Positions 28,508-37,880 of a stretch of DNA of 64,000 bases are shown one piece after another (within the stretch, counting starts at the first letter, position 1; each line of letters begins with the position of its first letter). Where the stretch lies: assembly GCF_020510685.1 (NCBI RefSeq), contig NZ_CP075185.1, positions 4,171,001-4,235,000 on the forward strand, read 5' to 3'. The DNA comes from Dechloromonas denitrificans. GTDB lineage: Bacteria; Pseudomonadota; Gammaproteobacteria; Burkholderiales; Rhodocyclaceae. The notes under the pieces are model-generated. The model was not told where the DNA came from. It saw only the letters and a list, made by a program, of their open reading frames with translations, and made no database searches. The translations under genes and the position numbers were made by a program.

Positions 28508-29160
28508 CGAGGCCTGTGTTCAGCCAAGTCGCTGCGAAGGAGAAGTGGGTAAGGGTAGGCAACAAAATCGAATGCGTAGTCTTGGATGCGGTTAGTACAG
28601 CCTTCGACGACTCGACCGAGTCGTCGCGGCCGCCACCAGCAGCGGTGAAGCGCGGGCCGATGGGGCGCTTGCGCTTGGCGTTCAGCACCAACCGGTACTG
28701 CCACAGGCTGCAACCGGCCACATTGCTGACGTAGCTTGGGAGGCAACCCAATGGCCGCAAAGGCCGATTTGCTGGAGTAGGCTTTACGTCAGCTTTCAGA
28801 GTCATGCGGCCGTTCTGGTGACTGCTCTGGAGGATAGGCGAACGGCCGGTCATGGCCGGTTGGGTGAGTTCAACCTGGCGCTCCAAAGCGGTCGTTACTG
28901 TAACCATGGATCTGGCTACGGCTGCTATAGAGATTGAGCCTGATCGCGCGTATTTCAGGCCAAAGGAGCTTCTTTAAGATATGGCCTTTAAATAACCGTT
29001 CTCTCATTGCTAGTGTATGCTTTCTTCGTAGCTCAGTCGTGCCGCCCTAAATGACTACGACCATATCTAGAGTAGCTTTTAGCGTATTAATCACCCCGTG
29101 TTGTGATCCGTTGGCAGTCATGTGTCGCGCTCTCTGTTACCTAAAACAAGGCAACAATAA
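28508..29160. repeat. Intergenic mosaic repeat and NYN-gene leader
   Basis: 653 bp without a credible gene. It includes a perfect 10-bp-arm hairpin (CGACGACTCG, 2-nt loop, CGAGTCGTCG at 28605-28626) and AATGGCCG/CGGCCATG-type words. The right end should carry the promoter of the interrupted NYN gene. Confidence 0.5.
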
Positions 29161-29298
29161 ATGGTCTTTAATCTACGTCGAGGGCATCAAGTGATTGATC
29201 CTTATCAGCAGGCGATGTTTACGCGTCCTACGCGACGGATGATGGTGTTCGTTGATGGCGAAAACTTGGTCTTCCGATATCAGAATATGCTGAAGCGT
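29161..29298 (+). pseudogene. NYN-domain protein, 5' fragment (split by IS256)
   Basis: 46 codons. MMVFVDGENLVFRYQNMLKR contains the first NYN/LabA-type metal-binding Asp (FVDGENL). The frame continues exactly at 30636 once the IS256-family element and one copy of the 8-bp target TGAAGCGT are removed, giving a 205-residue protein. The 5' end at 29161 is the first in-frame ATG with an AAGG upstream; a later Met at about residue 27 is possible. Confidence 0.8.
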
Positions 29299-30627
29299 GA
29301 GCGTGTAAGAATTTTTGTGTAAACGGTCATTTGGCAGGAAACTGCCGCGCCCCAAGGAGCGATGATGGCCGTAGCAAAGAAAGCAGTACCCAAGGAGTTG
29401 CTGGATAGCCTTTTGGCTGACTATCGGAAGCCGGAAGACCTGATTGGCGAGAATGGCTTGCTCAAGCAGCTCACCAAGTTGCTGGTCGAGAAGGCATTGG
29501 AAGCAGAGATGTCTGAGCATCTCGGCCATGGCAAGAACGAGGCCGTGGAGAATCCGGCCGGCAATACGCGCAACGGGAAGAGCCGGAAGACGCTCAAAGG
29601 GGAGTTCGGCGAATTGCCGATAGAGATTCCCCGTGACCGCCAGGGCACCTTCGAGCCACAGTTGATTCCCAAGCATCAGACCCGCTGGATGGGCTTCGAC
29701 GACAAAATTCTGTCGCTGTACGCTCGAGGGATGACGGTCCGCGAAATCCAGTCGCACCTGGAAGAGATGTACGGCACAGAGGTGTCGCCGACGCTGATTT
29801 CATCGGTTACCGATGCCGTGATTGAAGAGGCCAAGGCTTGGCAGTCACGGCCGCTGGACAGCATCTACCCTATCGTCTATCTGGACTGCATCCATGTCAA
29901 AGTCAGGGATGGCAGCGTGCGCGTCAAAGCCGTCTATCTGGCGATTGGACTCAACCTGGCCGGAGAGAAGGAAGTGCTTGGCCTGTGGATTGCACAGACG
30001 GAAGGCGCGAAATTCTGGCTGCAAGTAGTCACGGAATTGAAGAATCGAGGCATTCAGGATGTCTTCATCGCCTGCGTCGATGGCTTGAAGGGATTTCCAG
30101 AAGCCATTGAGGCCGTTTATCCCCACGCTGCCGTTCAACTGTGTGTCGTTCATATGGTCCGGCACAGCCTGAACTACGTCTCGTGGAAAATGCGCAAGGC
30201 GGTTGCCGCTGACCTGCGGCGGATATACACCAGCGCCACCGCCGACGAAGCCGAGCAGATGCTCGGTGAGTTCGAAGATAAATGGGACGATGCCTACCTG
30301 CCCATCAGCCAGTCCTGGCGCAGGAATTGGCCGCGCATCACGCCGTTCTTTGACTACCCGCCCGAGATACGGAAAGTCATCTATACGACCAACGCAATTG
30401 AATCAGTGAATATGAGCTTGCGCAAAATCACCAAGAACCGCGGCTCATTTCCGAGCGATGAGGCGCTGATGAAACTGTTCTACCTGGCGCTACGCAACAT
30501 CAGCCAGAAATGGACCATGCCGATTCGGGATTGGAAGGCCGCGCTGACCCGATTTACTATCCAGTTTGAAGACCGGATGAACAACCTTTAATTCAAACCC
30601 CGTTTACACAAAATTCCGGACACGCCC
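29299..30627 (+). mobile_element. IS256-family insertion sequence
   Basis: 1329 bp. Terminal inverted repeats of 28 bp, 23 matching (left begins GAGCGTGTAAGAATTTTTG; the right, read inward, begins GGGCGTGTCCGGAATTTTG). Flanked by an 8-bp target duplication TGAAGCGT (29291-29298 and 30628-30635). It interrupts the NYN gene. Confidence 0.93.
29362..30591 (+). CDS. IS256-family transposase
   Basis: 409 residues (the second ATG at 29365 is equally possible). Mutator/IS256-type transposase: N-terminal LTKLLVEKALEAEMSEHLGH, NTRNGKSRKTLKGEFGELPI, the DDE core with Asp in IVYLDCIHVKVRD and in FIACVDGLKGFPEAI, the motif VQLCVVHMVRHSLNYV, and the catalytic Glu in YTTNAIESVN. Intact. Confidence 0.95.
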   Translation: MMAVAKKAVPKELLDSLLADYRKPEDLIGENGLLKQLTKLLVEKALEAEMSEHLGHGKNEAVENPAGNTRNGKSRKTLKGEFGELPIEIPRDRQGTFEPQLIPKHQTRWMGFDDKILSLYARGMTVREIQSHLEEMYGTEVSPTLISSVTDAVIEEAKAWQSRPLDSIYPIVYLDCIHVKVRDGSVRVKAVYLAIGLNLAGEKEVLGLWIAQTEGAKFWLQVVTELKNRGIQDVFIACVDGLKGFPEAIEAVYPHAAVQLCVVHMVRHSLNYVSWKMRKAVAADLRRIYTSATADEAEQMLGEFEDKWDDAYLPISQSWRRNWPRITPFFDYPPEIRKVIYTTNAIESVNMSLRKITKNRGSFPSDEALMKLFYLALRNISQKWTMPIRDWKAALTRFTIQFEDRMNNL

Positions 30628-30635
30628 TGAAGCGT

Positions 30636-31115
30636 GGCTTCATCCCTCGGGACGATCTTGTGCATGATCCAGATACATATGTCTGGAACGCCAGTTTCAC
30701 GCAGTTAGCACTTCAGCATGAAATCTTAAGGGTCACCTATTACACGTATGTCGTAGGTGATGATCAGCGTGTTGCTACAGTACGCAACGCAATGCAGCTC
30801 CAAATTTTTGCCAAGCATATGGCGTCACTGCTTCCGACCACGCTGACGCCATGCATTTTCAAGAAGGACAACCGCTCAAGAAGCGGCAAGGGCGTCGACA
30901 TCCAACTTTCGGTCGATATGCTTAGCCATGTCTTTCGGGGCAACGTAGACTCAGTGCTGCTTCTGAGTGGCGACGGCGACTACGCGCCCTTACTAGATGA
31001 AGTTAGGCGAGCAGGCGTTCTCGTCTACGTTTCAGCCTTTTCTGATGGCTTCAATCAGGCGCTCAAGGAGAGAGCGGATTCAGTTTATGAACTTGATGGC
31101 ACCACTTGGAAGTAG
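30636..31115 (+). pseudogene. NYN-domain protein, 3' fragment
   Basis: 160 in-frame codons including the stop. Holds the second half of the NYN (PIN-like) RNase fold: KGVDIQLSVDMLSHVF, then VLLLSGDGDYAPLLDEVRRAG, with the acidic residues of the active site. Intact NYN/DUF88 proteins are metal-dependent RNases. A GTG at 30660 could restart translation, but the first active-site Asp is in the other fragment, so activity should be lost. Confidence 0.8.
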
Positions 31116-31206
31116 CCATCAAAATAATGCGAACAACTATTCTTTCAACATCCTGTTTTTCAATCTATAGGTCGTTAGCCGTCCTTTTAAGCACCGATGA
31201 ATCTAA

Positions 31207-31716
31207 ATGGCTGATCGCATCAAACTACTAGTACACCTTCGACGTTTAAGCGGTTTACTGGAGAGCGCATTTAGGAATGGCCCTGATGGCACGCTCGAAG
31301 GAAAGTTCGCCGCTGAACATCCAGTTTTTGTTCATCACGGTAACGCTTTTTACCTTGCAGGGTGCATGGCATTCCTTGAAGGGGAAGATGGCTCGTTTTC
31401 CTGGAGCAGTCCATCAGCCAGCTATCCAGACTTTGATAGCTTTGTCGCTTGTTATCCAGCACCTCCCCAAGCATCCTTCAGTGCGCGAGGAATAAGCAAA
31501 GCAGCAATGGACGCACTCGCTTGCATCAGAAATGCTGCTGTCCACCATGATGGAGACCTCGCAAAGAATAGAAACCAACAAAGCGTTTCTATCGTTTCCG
31601 AGGCGAACATACCCGGAGTTTCCTTGGTTGGCACGGTGGTTCATCTTGAGGCTCAATTCCTCAGTTTCGTGCGCCTCGCAACGTTAGCTGTGCGTAACTA
31701 TCGCGGAGAGTTCTAG
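31207..31716 (+). CDS. HEPN-like small protein
   Basis: 169 residues. The C-terminal half contains ACIRNAAVHHDGDLAKNRN, with Arg108-x4-His113, the RX4-6H signature of HEPN-fold RNases and toxins, within a helical context. The N-terminal half has no motif I know. It lies directly after the NYN-domain RNase gene (91 nt), and RNA-targeting HEPN and NYN proteins commonly share defence or toxin loci. The HEPN assignment rests on the motif alone. Confidence 0.55.
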   Translation: MADRIKLLVHLRRLSGLLESAFRNGPDGTLEGKFAAEHPVFVHHGNAFYLAGCMAFLEGEDGSFSWSSPSASYPDFDSFVACYPAPPQASFSARGISKAAMDALACIRNAAVHHDGDLAKNRNQQSVSIVSEANIPGVSLVGTVVHLEAQFLSFVRLATLAVRNYRGEF

Positions 31717-31797
31717 CATTGCAGTTCGCATGGCGGTTACATACCTGTGGGAGCCTGATTTAATAACACGATCAGCCTGCAACATACATGGATTTCG

Positions 31798-32754
31798 ATG
31801 GAATACTTACCACCCGTGTGGCACGGATACGCCGATGCGAAGCCTTCGGAATCGATACAGAAAGATGACCTTCCAGGCCTGGCGGTCGCTGTAATTTTTC
31901 CATGGAAGCGCGGTAGCCCGATGCTTGATCTCCCCATCAAGCAGTACAAAGACTATCAGTCAAATCTGAAGGGTACTCGCGCACGGCAGCTTGCCGATTG
32001 GCTGGCCAAACAGAAGAACAGAGGACTCGTTCTCTCGGGGTTCTTCCTGGCTGACACTCAATTGAATGCCGCAAACATGGGCCTGTCGTTTCTCGAAGAG
32101 CTACCCAACACGCATGTGCAATCCCACTATGGCACTTGGCGTCTGCATTTCGGGGATCAGCACATCGATCTCGCGCAGGCAGTAGCGCTGGAGTACTACT
32201 TTTTAGCCATTAACTTTGGGCTTCTCCGAGCCGGTTATTGTCTCGAACCCGAGCATAGGCGGCTCTTCGTTGCTATGGATCGGTTTCCCGGCAAGAGTCC
32301 TGATTGCGCAGTCCCGGGTAAGCCTCTCCCTGCGTCACAAGGCTCCAAGTTTCTTGAATTCGTCCGATATCGTTCAGCAATCGGAATCCACATTGAGAAA
32401 GAGAACACTTCGATCGGCCTTAAAACCAAGCTAGGTGCTCTCGACTGGTGGAAAGCACGCACCAACAGGGAATGGCGCAAAGGAAAGACTCATCCACACT
32501 TCACGCTCCCAGATTGGCTTGCTGCTGCCGCCCTTGCGGAGGTTTACCCGGAGGAATTCGCCGCCAGCAGCAGCTTCAAGAGAGAACAAGACGGCATCGA
32601 TGCCGTTGATGGTCTCACCCAACTTTACAAGGCGTTCAAGCTATATGATCTTTGGTCTGCCGGCGATGTAGTGCGGTACCTGCGCCCCTCTGAGCATCTC
32701 TGGACCCTTCCCGAGGAAGCACGAGCATTCATTCTTGAGCGCGCTGAGAGGTAA
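31798..32754 (+). CDS. Hypothetical 318-aa protein
   Basis: Soluble, mixed alpha/beta, Trp-rich. I recognise no family or catalytic motif. It follows the HEPN-like gene in the same direction after 81 nt and may be co-transcribed with it, in which case it could be the regulator or partner of an RNA-targeting system (inference). Confidence 0.6.
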   Translation: MEYLPPVWHGYADAKPSESIQKDDLPGLAVAVIFPWKRGSPMLDLPIKQYKDYQSNLKGTRARQLADWLAKQKNRGLVLSGFFLADTQLNAANMGLSFLEELPNTHVQSHYGTWRLHFGDQHIDLAQAVALEYYFLAINFGLLRAGYCLEPEHRRLFVAMDRFPGKSPDCAVPGKPLPASQGSKFLEFVRYRSAIGIHIEKENTSIGLKTKLGALDWWKARTNREWRKGKTHPHFTLPDWLAAAALAEVYPEEFAASSSFKREQDGIDAVDGLTQLYKAFKLYDLWSAGDVVRYLRPSEHLWTLPEEARAFILERAER

Positions 32755-33022
32755 AGTGCTGACCAACAAGCCGATATAACTGGCGGTAACTCTTGGTTGG
32801 GCCTCGTCTATCTTGTGCCCCTTATTCGCAAGACATTGAATGACAGCTTTTGACAGCAAAAACCTTAGCTTTAGGAACGCTACGGTCTTTCGCTGCTGAC
32901 AAACGCGGCCATTTAGTATGTGGACCGACTCTACGTCGGCAACTTGCTCGACACCGGTCATTCAACCGAGCCAGCGGCACCTGCGGCTTTGTGCCCTGAG
33001 ATTGTCGTCAAGCAATTTTTGA
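32755..33022. repeat. Intergenic mosaic and end of IS110-family element
   Basis: 268 bp without a gene. Contains CCGGTCATTC-type words like those near 10.9 kb and, at the right, the 3' flank of the IS110 transposase gene. The element's exact end could not be set. Confidence 0.4.
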
Positions 33023-34294
33023 TCACGCCGTGAGAGTTGCAAGCAAAGGTGATCCACGACGCTTTAAGGCATTCAGGTATGTTGATTCGTCGTAGGGTGT
33101 GTGGGTCAGCCAGCACCGGTACAGGATTCTGACCCACTTGAAGGCCAAGGCTCGGATAGCGGCCTGATGCGCACAACCTCTTGCCCGTTGCTGGCGATAG
33201 TAGGCCTTGGCCCAGAAGGAGCGCGGAATCGTCAAGGCCGCCCACTCGATAAACGTCTGACGCAGGAAAGTGGGACACTGCATTCGCCAGTGCACCCAGT
33301 GCTGCTTGCCGCTGCTCTCGGTCACCGGAGCGATTCCTGCATACATCTGGAGTTCGGCGGCACTGGCGTAACGGTCGCGTTGCTCACCAAAGGCAACGAG
33401 CAAGCGCGGCGCCAAGGTAGGACCTGCGCCAGGCAATGCATGGAATAGTTCGTAGTCCGGTAGCGTCGGCGCCAAACGGGCGATCTCGGCATCAAAGCGG
33501 GCAATGGTCTTCAAGGTCGCTCGCAATTGCTCTACCAAGCCTTCAACCAGCAGTTGTTTTGGTCTGATGATGGCTGGATCTTCCGTGAGTGGCGCCGCAT
33601 TTCTGACCGTCGCCAGTCGCTCTTCGATCAATTTTGGGTGATGGCAATTGTGGGTTCGGAAGAAGGTCTCCAGGGTTGTTCTGCGGGCCTGGTGTAACTG
33701 TTTGAACGTTGGCCAACGGGTCAGGAAATCGCAGAACAGGACCGTCCCTTTGTCCTCGAACCAATCATGGGCCAGCGGGTAGTAATGCTTCAGATTGCTG
33801 ATCAGGCGATTGATGATGCGCCTTTGATCATCAACGATCTGGCGCCGCTCCTCAAGCAGCATGGCCAATTCACGGACGGCCGGGCTTTGCGGCTGCAAGG
33901 CTTTTAACTTGTCACGGTGGCCTAGAAGAATCTCGAGGGCGATTTGCGCATCGGTGGGATCGGCCTTGGCGCGACTGGGCTTGAAGGCCTGACGGTATTT
34001 CGCCAGCGTGGCCGGATTGATGGGAAACAGGACCACGAAATCATACTTCTGGAGCGCATAAACCAACGCGCCGCGGGATGTTTCAATACAGACGGCCACC
34101 CGTCTGCCGTGGAAACGCCGTCTCAGCGAGCCAGCCCATTCGTCGATGTCTCTTGGGCGATGCGGCAAGACTGCAAATTCACGCTGACTGCTCTCGGCAG
34201 CCTGCAAACAAATGTCGTGTTTCGTGTCCGCCCAATCGATGCCGATATAAGCGGCAAATTCCGGCTCAGAATGTTCGGTCGTGTGCGTCATCAT
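33023..34294 (-). CDS. IS110-family transposase
   Basis: 423 residues, with GGAGGT ahead of tandem ATGs. DEDD/RuvC-like N-terminal domain: IGIDWADTKHD, VCIETSRGAL, KADPTDAQIA. A coiled-coil linker follows, then the Transposase_20 domain with LPGAGPTLAPRLLVAF and the Ser-containing PVTESSGK typical of IS110 recombinases. Elements of this family use a bridge RNA from a non-coding flank; the 542 bp upstream of this gene (34295-34836) is the place to look. Intact. Confidence 0.95.
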   Translation of the reverse strand: MMTHTTEHSEPEFAAYIGIDWADTKHDICLQAAESSQREFAVLPHRPRDIDEWAGSLRRRFHGRRVAVCIETSRGALVYALQKYDFVVLFPINPATLAKYRQAFKPSRAKADPTDAQIALEILLGHRDKLKALQPQSPAVRELAMLLEERRQIVDDQRRIINRLISNLKHYYPLAHDWFEDKGTVLFCDFLTRWPTFKQLHQARRTTLETFFRTHNCHHPKLIEERLATVRNAAPLTEDPAIIRPKQLLVEGLVEQLRATLKTIARFDAEIARLAPTLPDYELFHALPGAGPTLAPRLLVAFGEQRDRYASAAELQMYAGIAPVTESSGKQHWVHWRMQCPTFLRQTFIEWAALTIPRSFWAKAYYRQQRARGCAHQAAIRALAFKWVRILYRCWLTHTPYDESTYLNALKRRGSPLLATLTA

Positions 34295-34836
34295 GGCTGA
34301 CCTCCGAAGTGCTAAGGTAGCGGTACGGGATGTGCCTGCTTGGGCGCTGCGAAGGCAATATAGAGAGCCGGTGCAACGGCAAGCCCTGAGTATTCGTTGT
34401 CGCGCTCAAGCACACCTGCGAATTCGAAACCAAAGCCGTGAACATCGGATGTTTTGGCCGAGTAATTCGTAATCCGCAGGTGCATATCCCGCTTTCACCA
34501 GCAGCTACCTGCCGGCTGTGGTCAGTATCACGGAAAGCGGAACGGAATGCTCCCTTTGGGGCCATGCTGCCGAACAGCCAGCAGGTCGGTTCTAAATTTC
34601 TCAGGTTGTACCGACGGGTTATCCACCGCTGGCCGCCCGCCAGCGTTAGAGGCGCGCTGGCGGCCAACCGTGGATAACCCTACACACTGATTGCCCGACC
34701 CTGAAACCAAAGGATACATTTCGTTCCGACCTCATACCAAGGAAGGTGAAGAGCGTCTTCGCATGGGAGACTGCATGGACTAACTATATTGGCCGATTTT
34801 CTGCCTGTTGTTAGTGGCATGAGGCTGTTGATCGGC
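34295..34836. other. Non-coding flank of IS110 element
   Basis: 542 bp without a credible gene. The part next to the transposase start may encode an IS110 bridge RNA (unproven). It also holds a long inverted repeat at 34616-34680 and, from 34791, the mosaic unit in which IS1182 copy 2 is inserted. Confidence 0.45.
34616..34680. repeat. 65-bp near-perfect inverted repeat
   Basis: Outer arms GGGTTATCCAC and GTGGATAACCC are perfect. The inner arms CTGGCCGCC and GGCGGCCAA are nearly so, closing on a short loop around TTAGA. It could be a terminator-like hairpin or the relic of a small inverted-repeat element. Confidence 0.75.
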
Positions 34837-34925
34837 GAGGCTGTGTGAAAACACCCGGACTGTGTACTCCAAACAGGTGGTTGATGCGTTAAATCCTCTA
34901 TGACGATGGATGTCTGGAGGCTGGC

Positions 34926-36356
34926 ATGAAGCGCTTCATTGAGGGTGACAATCGGCAGCAGATTACGCTCCTGCCGGAATCACTCGACGAGTACATCAAT
35001 GCGGAGAATCCGGTCCGCGTTGTTGATCTGTTTGTCGACCAACTCGATCTTGGCGGCTTGGGTTTCTCTGTCGAGCCCGCCGCTACGGGACGGCCTTCAT
35101 ATCACCCGTCGACGTTGCTGAAGCTCTATGTCTACGGCTATCTCAATCGCATTCAATCAAGCCGCCGGCTAGAGCGGGAGGCGCAACGGAATGTCGAATT
35201 GATGTGGCTGCTCGGGCGGCTATCTCCGGATTTCAAGACCATTGCAGACTTCAGGCGGGACAACGGCGAAGGCATTCGCAACGCCTGTCGTCAGTTTGTC
35301 GTGCTGTGCCGCCAACTGAATCTCTTTGCCCAGGCGGTCGTGGCCATCGATGGCAGCAAGTTCAAAGCGGTCAACGCCCATGACCGCAACTTCACACGAG
35401 GCAAACTCGAAAAGCGGATGCAGGAAATCGACCGTTGCATCGAGCGCTATCTGACCGAGATGGATACCGCCGATCGCCAGCCTGCCGAGATTGCCCAAGC
35501 GAGAACGACGCGACTCAAAGAGAAGATGGCAACGCTGAAGGCCAGGATGGAGCAACTGAAGGAAATTCAGTCTCAATTGGACCAGTCGCCCACCGGGCAA
35601 ATCTCGCTCACCGATCCGGATGCTCGTGCCATGGCAACCAGTACCAGTCGAGGGTTAGTGGGCTATAACGTTCAAACAGCCGTCGATACCCAGCACCATC
35701 TCATTGTTGCTCACGAGGTCACCAATATCGGTAGCGACCGGCGCCAGCTGGCAAAGATGGCCAGGCAAGCCAAGGTTGCGATGGCTGCGCCCGATCTCCA
35801 GGTCATTGCGGACCGTGGCTATTACCACGGCGAGGAAATTCACGCCTGTGAGGAATCGGGCATCACCCCGTTTGTTTCGAAGCCCATGACCTCCTTAGCC
35901 AAAGCAAATGGCCGATTCGACAAGGAGGATTTCGTCTTCGAGCCAAAGACTGGCGAGTATCAGTGTCCGGCCGGCAGCCGACTGATCTGGCGTTTCTCAA
36001 CCGTTGAACGTGGCGCGCTGATCCATAAATACTGGAGCTCCGATTGCCCACGCTGCGCGATGAAGGAGAAATGTACGCCAAGCCCCTATCGGCGCGTTGC
36101 TCGCGGGGAATATGAATCCAGCCTGGAAGCGATGCAGAAACGCCTCGATAAGAAACCCGAAGCCATGCGCACGCGACGACAAACCGTTGAGCATCCATTC
36201 GGCACGCTGAAGGACTGGATGGGGGCCACACATTTCCTGACTCGGACCCTGGAACGGGTCAGTACCGAAATGAGCCTGCATGTCCTTGCCTACAATCTGA
36301 AACGAGTCATGAAGATCATCGGCATTGCAGACCTAAAGGCAGCCATGCAGGCCTAA
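34926..36356 (+). CDS. IS1182-family transposase (copy 2)
   Basis: 476 residues, identical to the copy at 4958-6388 throughout, with the same DUF772 plus DDE layout. The lack of divergence implies recent transposition or ongoing gene conversion between the copies. Confidence 0.95.
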   Translation: MKRFIEGDNRQQITLLPESLDEYINAENPVRVVDLFVDQLDLGGLGFSVEPAATGRPSYHPSTLLKLYVYGYLNRIQSSRRLEREAQRNVELMWLLGRLSPDFKTIADFRRDNGEGIRNACRQFVVLCRQLNLFAQAVVAIDGSKFKAVNAHDRNFTRGKLEKRMQEIDRCIERYLTEMDTADRQPAEIAQARTTRLKEKMATLKARMEQLKEIQSQLDQSPTGQISLTDPDARAMATSTSRGLVGYNVQTAVDTQHHLIVAHEVTNIGSDRRQLAKMARQAKVAMAAPDLQVIADRGYYHGEEIHACEESGITPFVSKPMTSLAKANGRFDKEDFVFEPKTGEYQCPAGSRLIWRFSTVERGALIHKYWSSDCPRCAMKEKCTPSPYRRVARGEYESSLEAMQKRLDKKPEAMRTRRQTVEHPFGTLKDWMGATHFLTRTLERVSTEMSLHVLAYNLKRVMKIIGIADLKAAMQA

Positions 36357-36368
36357 CCGGGCCTTTTT
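36349..36368 (+). terminator. Rho-independent terminator of IS1182 copy 2
   Basis: Same AGGCC/GGCCT stem with TTTT as in copy 1, overlapping the transposase stop codon. Confidence 0.6.
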
Positions 36369-36580
36369 GCCCTTCTTATTCGGAATGCCAACCGGAAAAC
36401 CCGAAATTAGTAGGCAGAATTTCTGCACCCAACCTGTAGCAGCCAAAATTTCCGAACGTTTCCACACAGCCTCCGGCCTTAGCTGCCTTTAGGAATCTAA
36501 GGGTAAGAATTCTAGAGATGAAGGCGAGGTGAATCGCCTCCCTTCATCTCTTGGCTGGAAGCAACCAAAGTTGTCGCCCC

Positions 36581-37501
36581 TCAGACTCCATGGCCCTCCT
36601 TGAACAGTCCGTGGCGCAGGTGGAATTTCCTTGCCGCATCAAGGTTGGGAATGACATCTCCTAAAATTGAATCAACTGCCTTAACCTGGGAGATAAGCCA
36701 CTGATTTTTATTTATTTTGATTCTCAGCCTTGCGCACCAAGCCGCAAATGCATGAAAAACAAGGTGGCTATCTATCAAGTTTCCTATGGCTGCGATTCGG
36801 CTATGTTCTCTTCCTGAAGCGCATCGCAATCGAGCTGCGGAAAAAATCTCTCCGGTATCCGGGTCGTAAGCTACTGCACCTAAAGCTGCCAGACTGTTTA
36901 CACACTCAATAAGCGTTGCCGGCGGTAGGCTGGCAAAAGCTGCCAAGCTGTCCATTGAGGACGGACGGAAAACTCCAGCGGGGGTCTGCTCGGGATTGAT
37001 TGCCAGCGCAAATGCAACAAGCATTTCGCTTGCCGACCAAGCACTTCGACCCCCGCGTGAAGGTAAGGCTGTCAATAGATTGCTGTGCACAACCACAGCA
37101 GGCACCCGGGCAAGAGGAGGCTCCAACAGATCTGTCTCAACAGCATTGCGAACCCGGGCCGACTGTATATTTCTGACGGCCGCACGCACCTGGCGCGACC
37201 ACGGGTCCATTTCATCGTTGCCCGGCACCCGATGCCAAGTAAACGAGCCATGAAGGTAGACCTCGGATGTTTCTATATCGAAGGTGACAATTCCGCGGCG
37301 ATAGAGGTCTTCCACGATGCCAAGGTAAACATCGGCGGGGAGCGGCAGGCTGCGCATCACGTACGGTGTGAGCACTAGCACAGCACAACACGACAAGCGT
37401 GGATGTACTGCTGCAGCAACGGTGACCAGCTTATGTTCGGCCGGTAGGTCAGCCACCCCAGCGCGATCAAGCAGCTCGACGGGATAGAGTGACCTATTCA
37501 T
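36581..37501 (-). CDS. Hypothetical protein with two winged-helix-like repeats
   Basis: 306 residues from the ATG at 37501, which overlaps the upstream stop by 8 bp (ATGAATAG). Two similar units end alike: RRGIVTFDIETSEVYLHGSF and LGAVAYDPDTGEIFSAARL, each preceded by a helical stretch, the look of tandem winged-helix domains in phage and plasmid replication proteins. No firm family. It is translationally coupled to the HTH-like gene, so a replication or regulatory role on a former mobile element is possible (inference). Confidence 0.55.
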   Translation of the reverse strand: MNRSLYPVELLDRAGVADLPAEHKLVTVAAAVHPRLSCCAVLVLTPYVMRSLPLPADVYLGIVEDLYRRGIVTFDIETSEVYLHGSFTWHRVPGNDEMDPWSRQVRAAVRNIQSARVRNAVETDLLEPPLARVPAVVVHSNLLTALPSRGGRSAWSASEMLVAFALAINPEQTPAGVFRPSSMDSLAAFASLPPATLIECVNSLAALGAVAYDPDTGEIFSAARLRCASGREHSRIAAIGNLIDSHLVFHAFAAWCARLRIKINKNQWLISQVKAVDSILGDVIPNLDAARKFHLRHGLFKEGHGV

Positions 37502-37880
37502 ATTTAGCTTTATTGACACGAGCAGCGACTTGTTCAGTTTTCCGTGGGCGACCAGGACGACGAAGTACTGCGACCGGTTTCTCCATGAGGACCGCCGGCT
37601 CACGGAAAGCCGCCAGCCAATTCAGGACATCGGCGGTAATCCACCGTGGCGATTTGCATCCGGGAGGAGTACAAGCGCACGGCAACCGATGCGGAGCACG
37701 ACAACGATCAGCCAAAATACTGGCCGGTGCCTTACCGAGAAGCACAGATAGGCCATCAACACCGATGACCGGAGGAAATGCAGGACTAATATTTTCGAAC
37801 ATGGAGGGCCCCATGCCGCCAAGCGCGGCGAGCGTGTGGCGGGGACGCTTTTCCGCCAATATGCGTCGCAAAATGACCAC
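37494..37880 (-). CDS. AlpA/excisionase-like HTH protein
   Basis: Up to 128 residues; the longest frame starts with GTG at 37880, with in-frame ATGs at 37814 and 37802 as alternatives. The central part (VDGLSVLLGKAPASILAD, then SPRWITADVLNWLAAF) resembles the helix-turn-helix plus wing of AlpA/excisionase-type DNA-binding proteins. Basic C-terminus (RRPGRPRKTEQVAARV) with an AT-hook-like GRPRK. First gene of a coupled pair. The family assignment is tentative. Confidence 0.55.
   Translation of the reverse strand: MVILRRILAEKRPRHTLAALGGMGPSMFENISPAFPPVIGVDGLSVLLGKAPASILADRCRAPHRLPCACTPPGCKSPRWITADVLNWLAAFREPAVLMEKPVAVLRRPGRPRKTEQVAARVNKAKYE

Larger units (their letters stand above)
34837..36473 (+). 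mobile_element. IS1182-family insertion sequence, copy 2
   Basis: 1637 bp, same ends and same length as copy 1 (constant offset 29,968). CGGC on both sides (34833-34836, 36474-36477). Removing the element and one CGGC restores a 50-bp unit that matches 10972-11021 at 42 positions, which supports a 4-bp target duplication. Confidence 0.92.

Noticed and set aside
28605..28626. Terminator hairpin
   Set aside because: The stem is perfect but no U-run follows and no gene ends directly before it; kept only as part of the mosaic.
34616..34680. DnaA-box-based replication origin
   Set aside because: Only one TTATCCAC pair in a hairpin, no array of boxes and no rep gene next to it.
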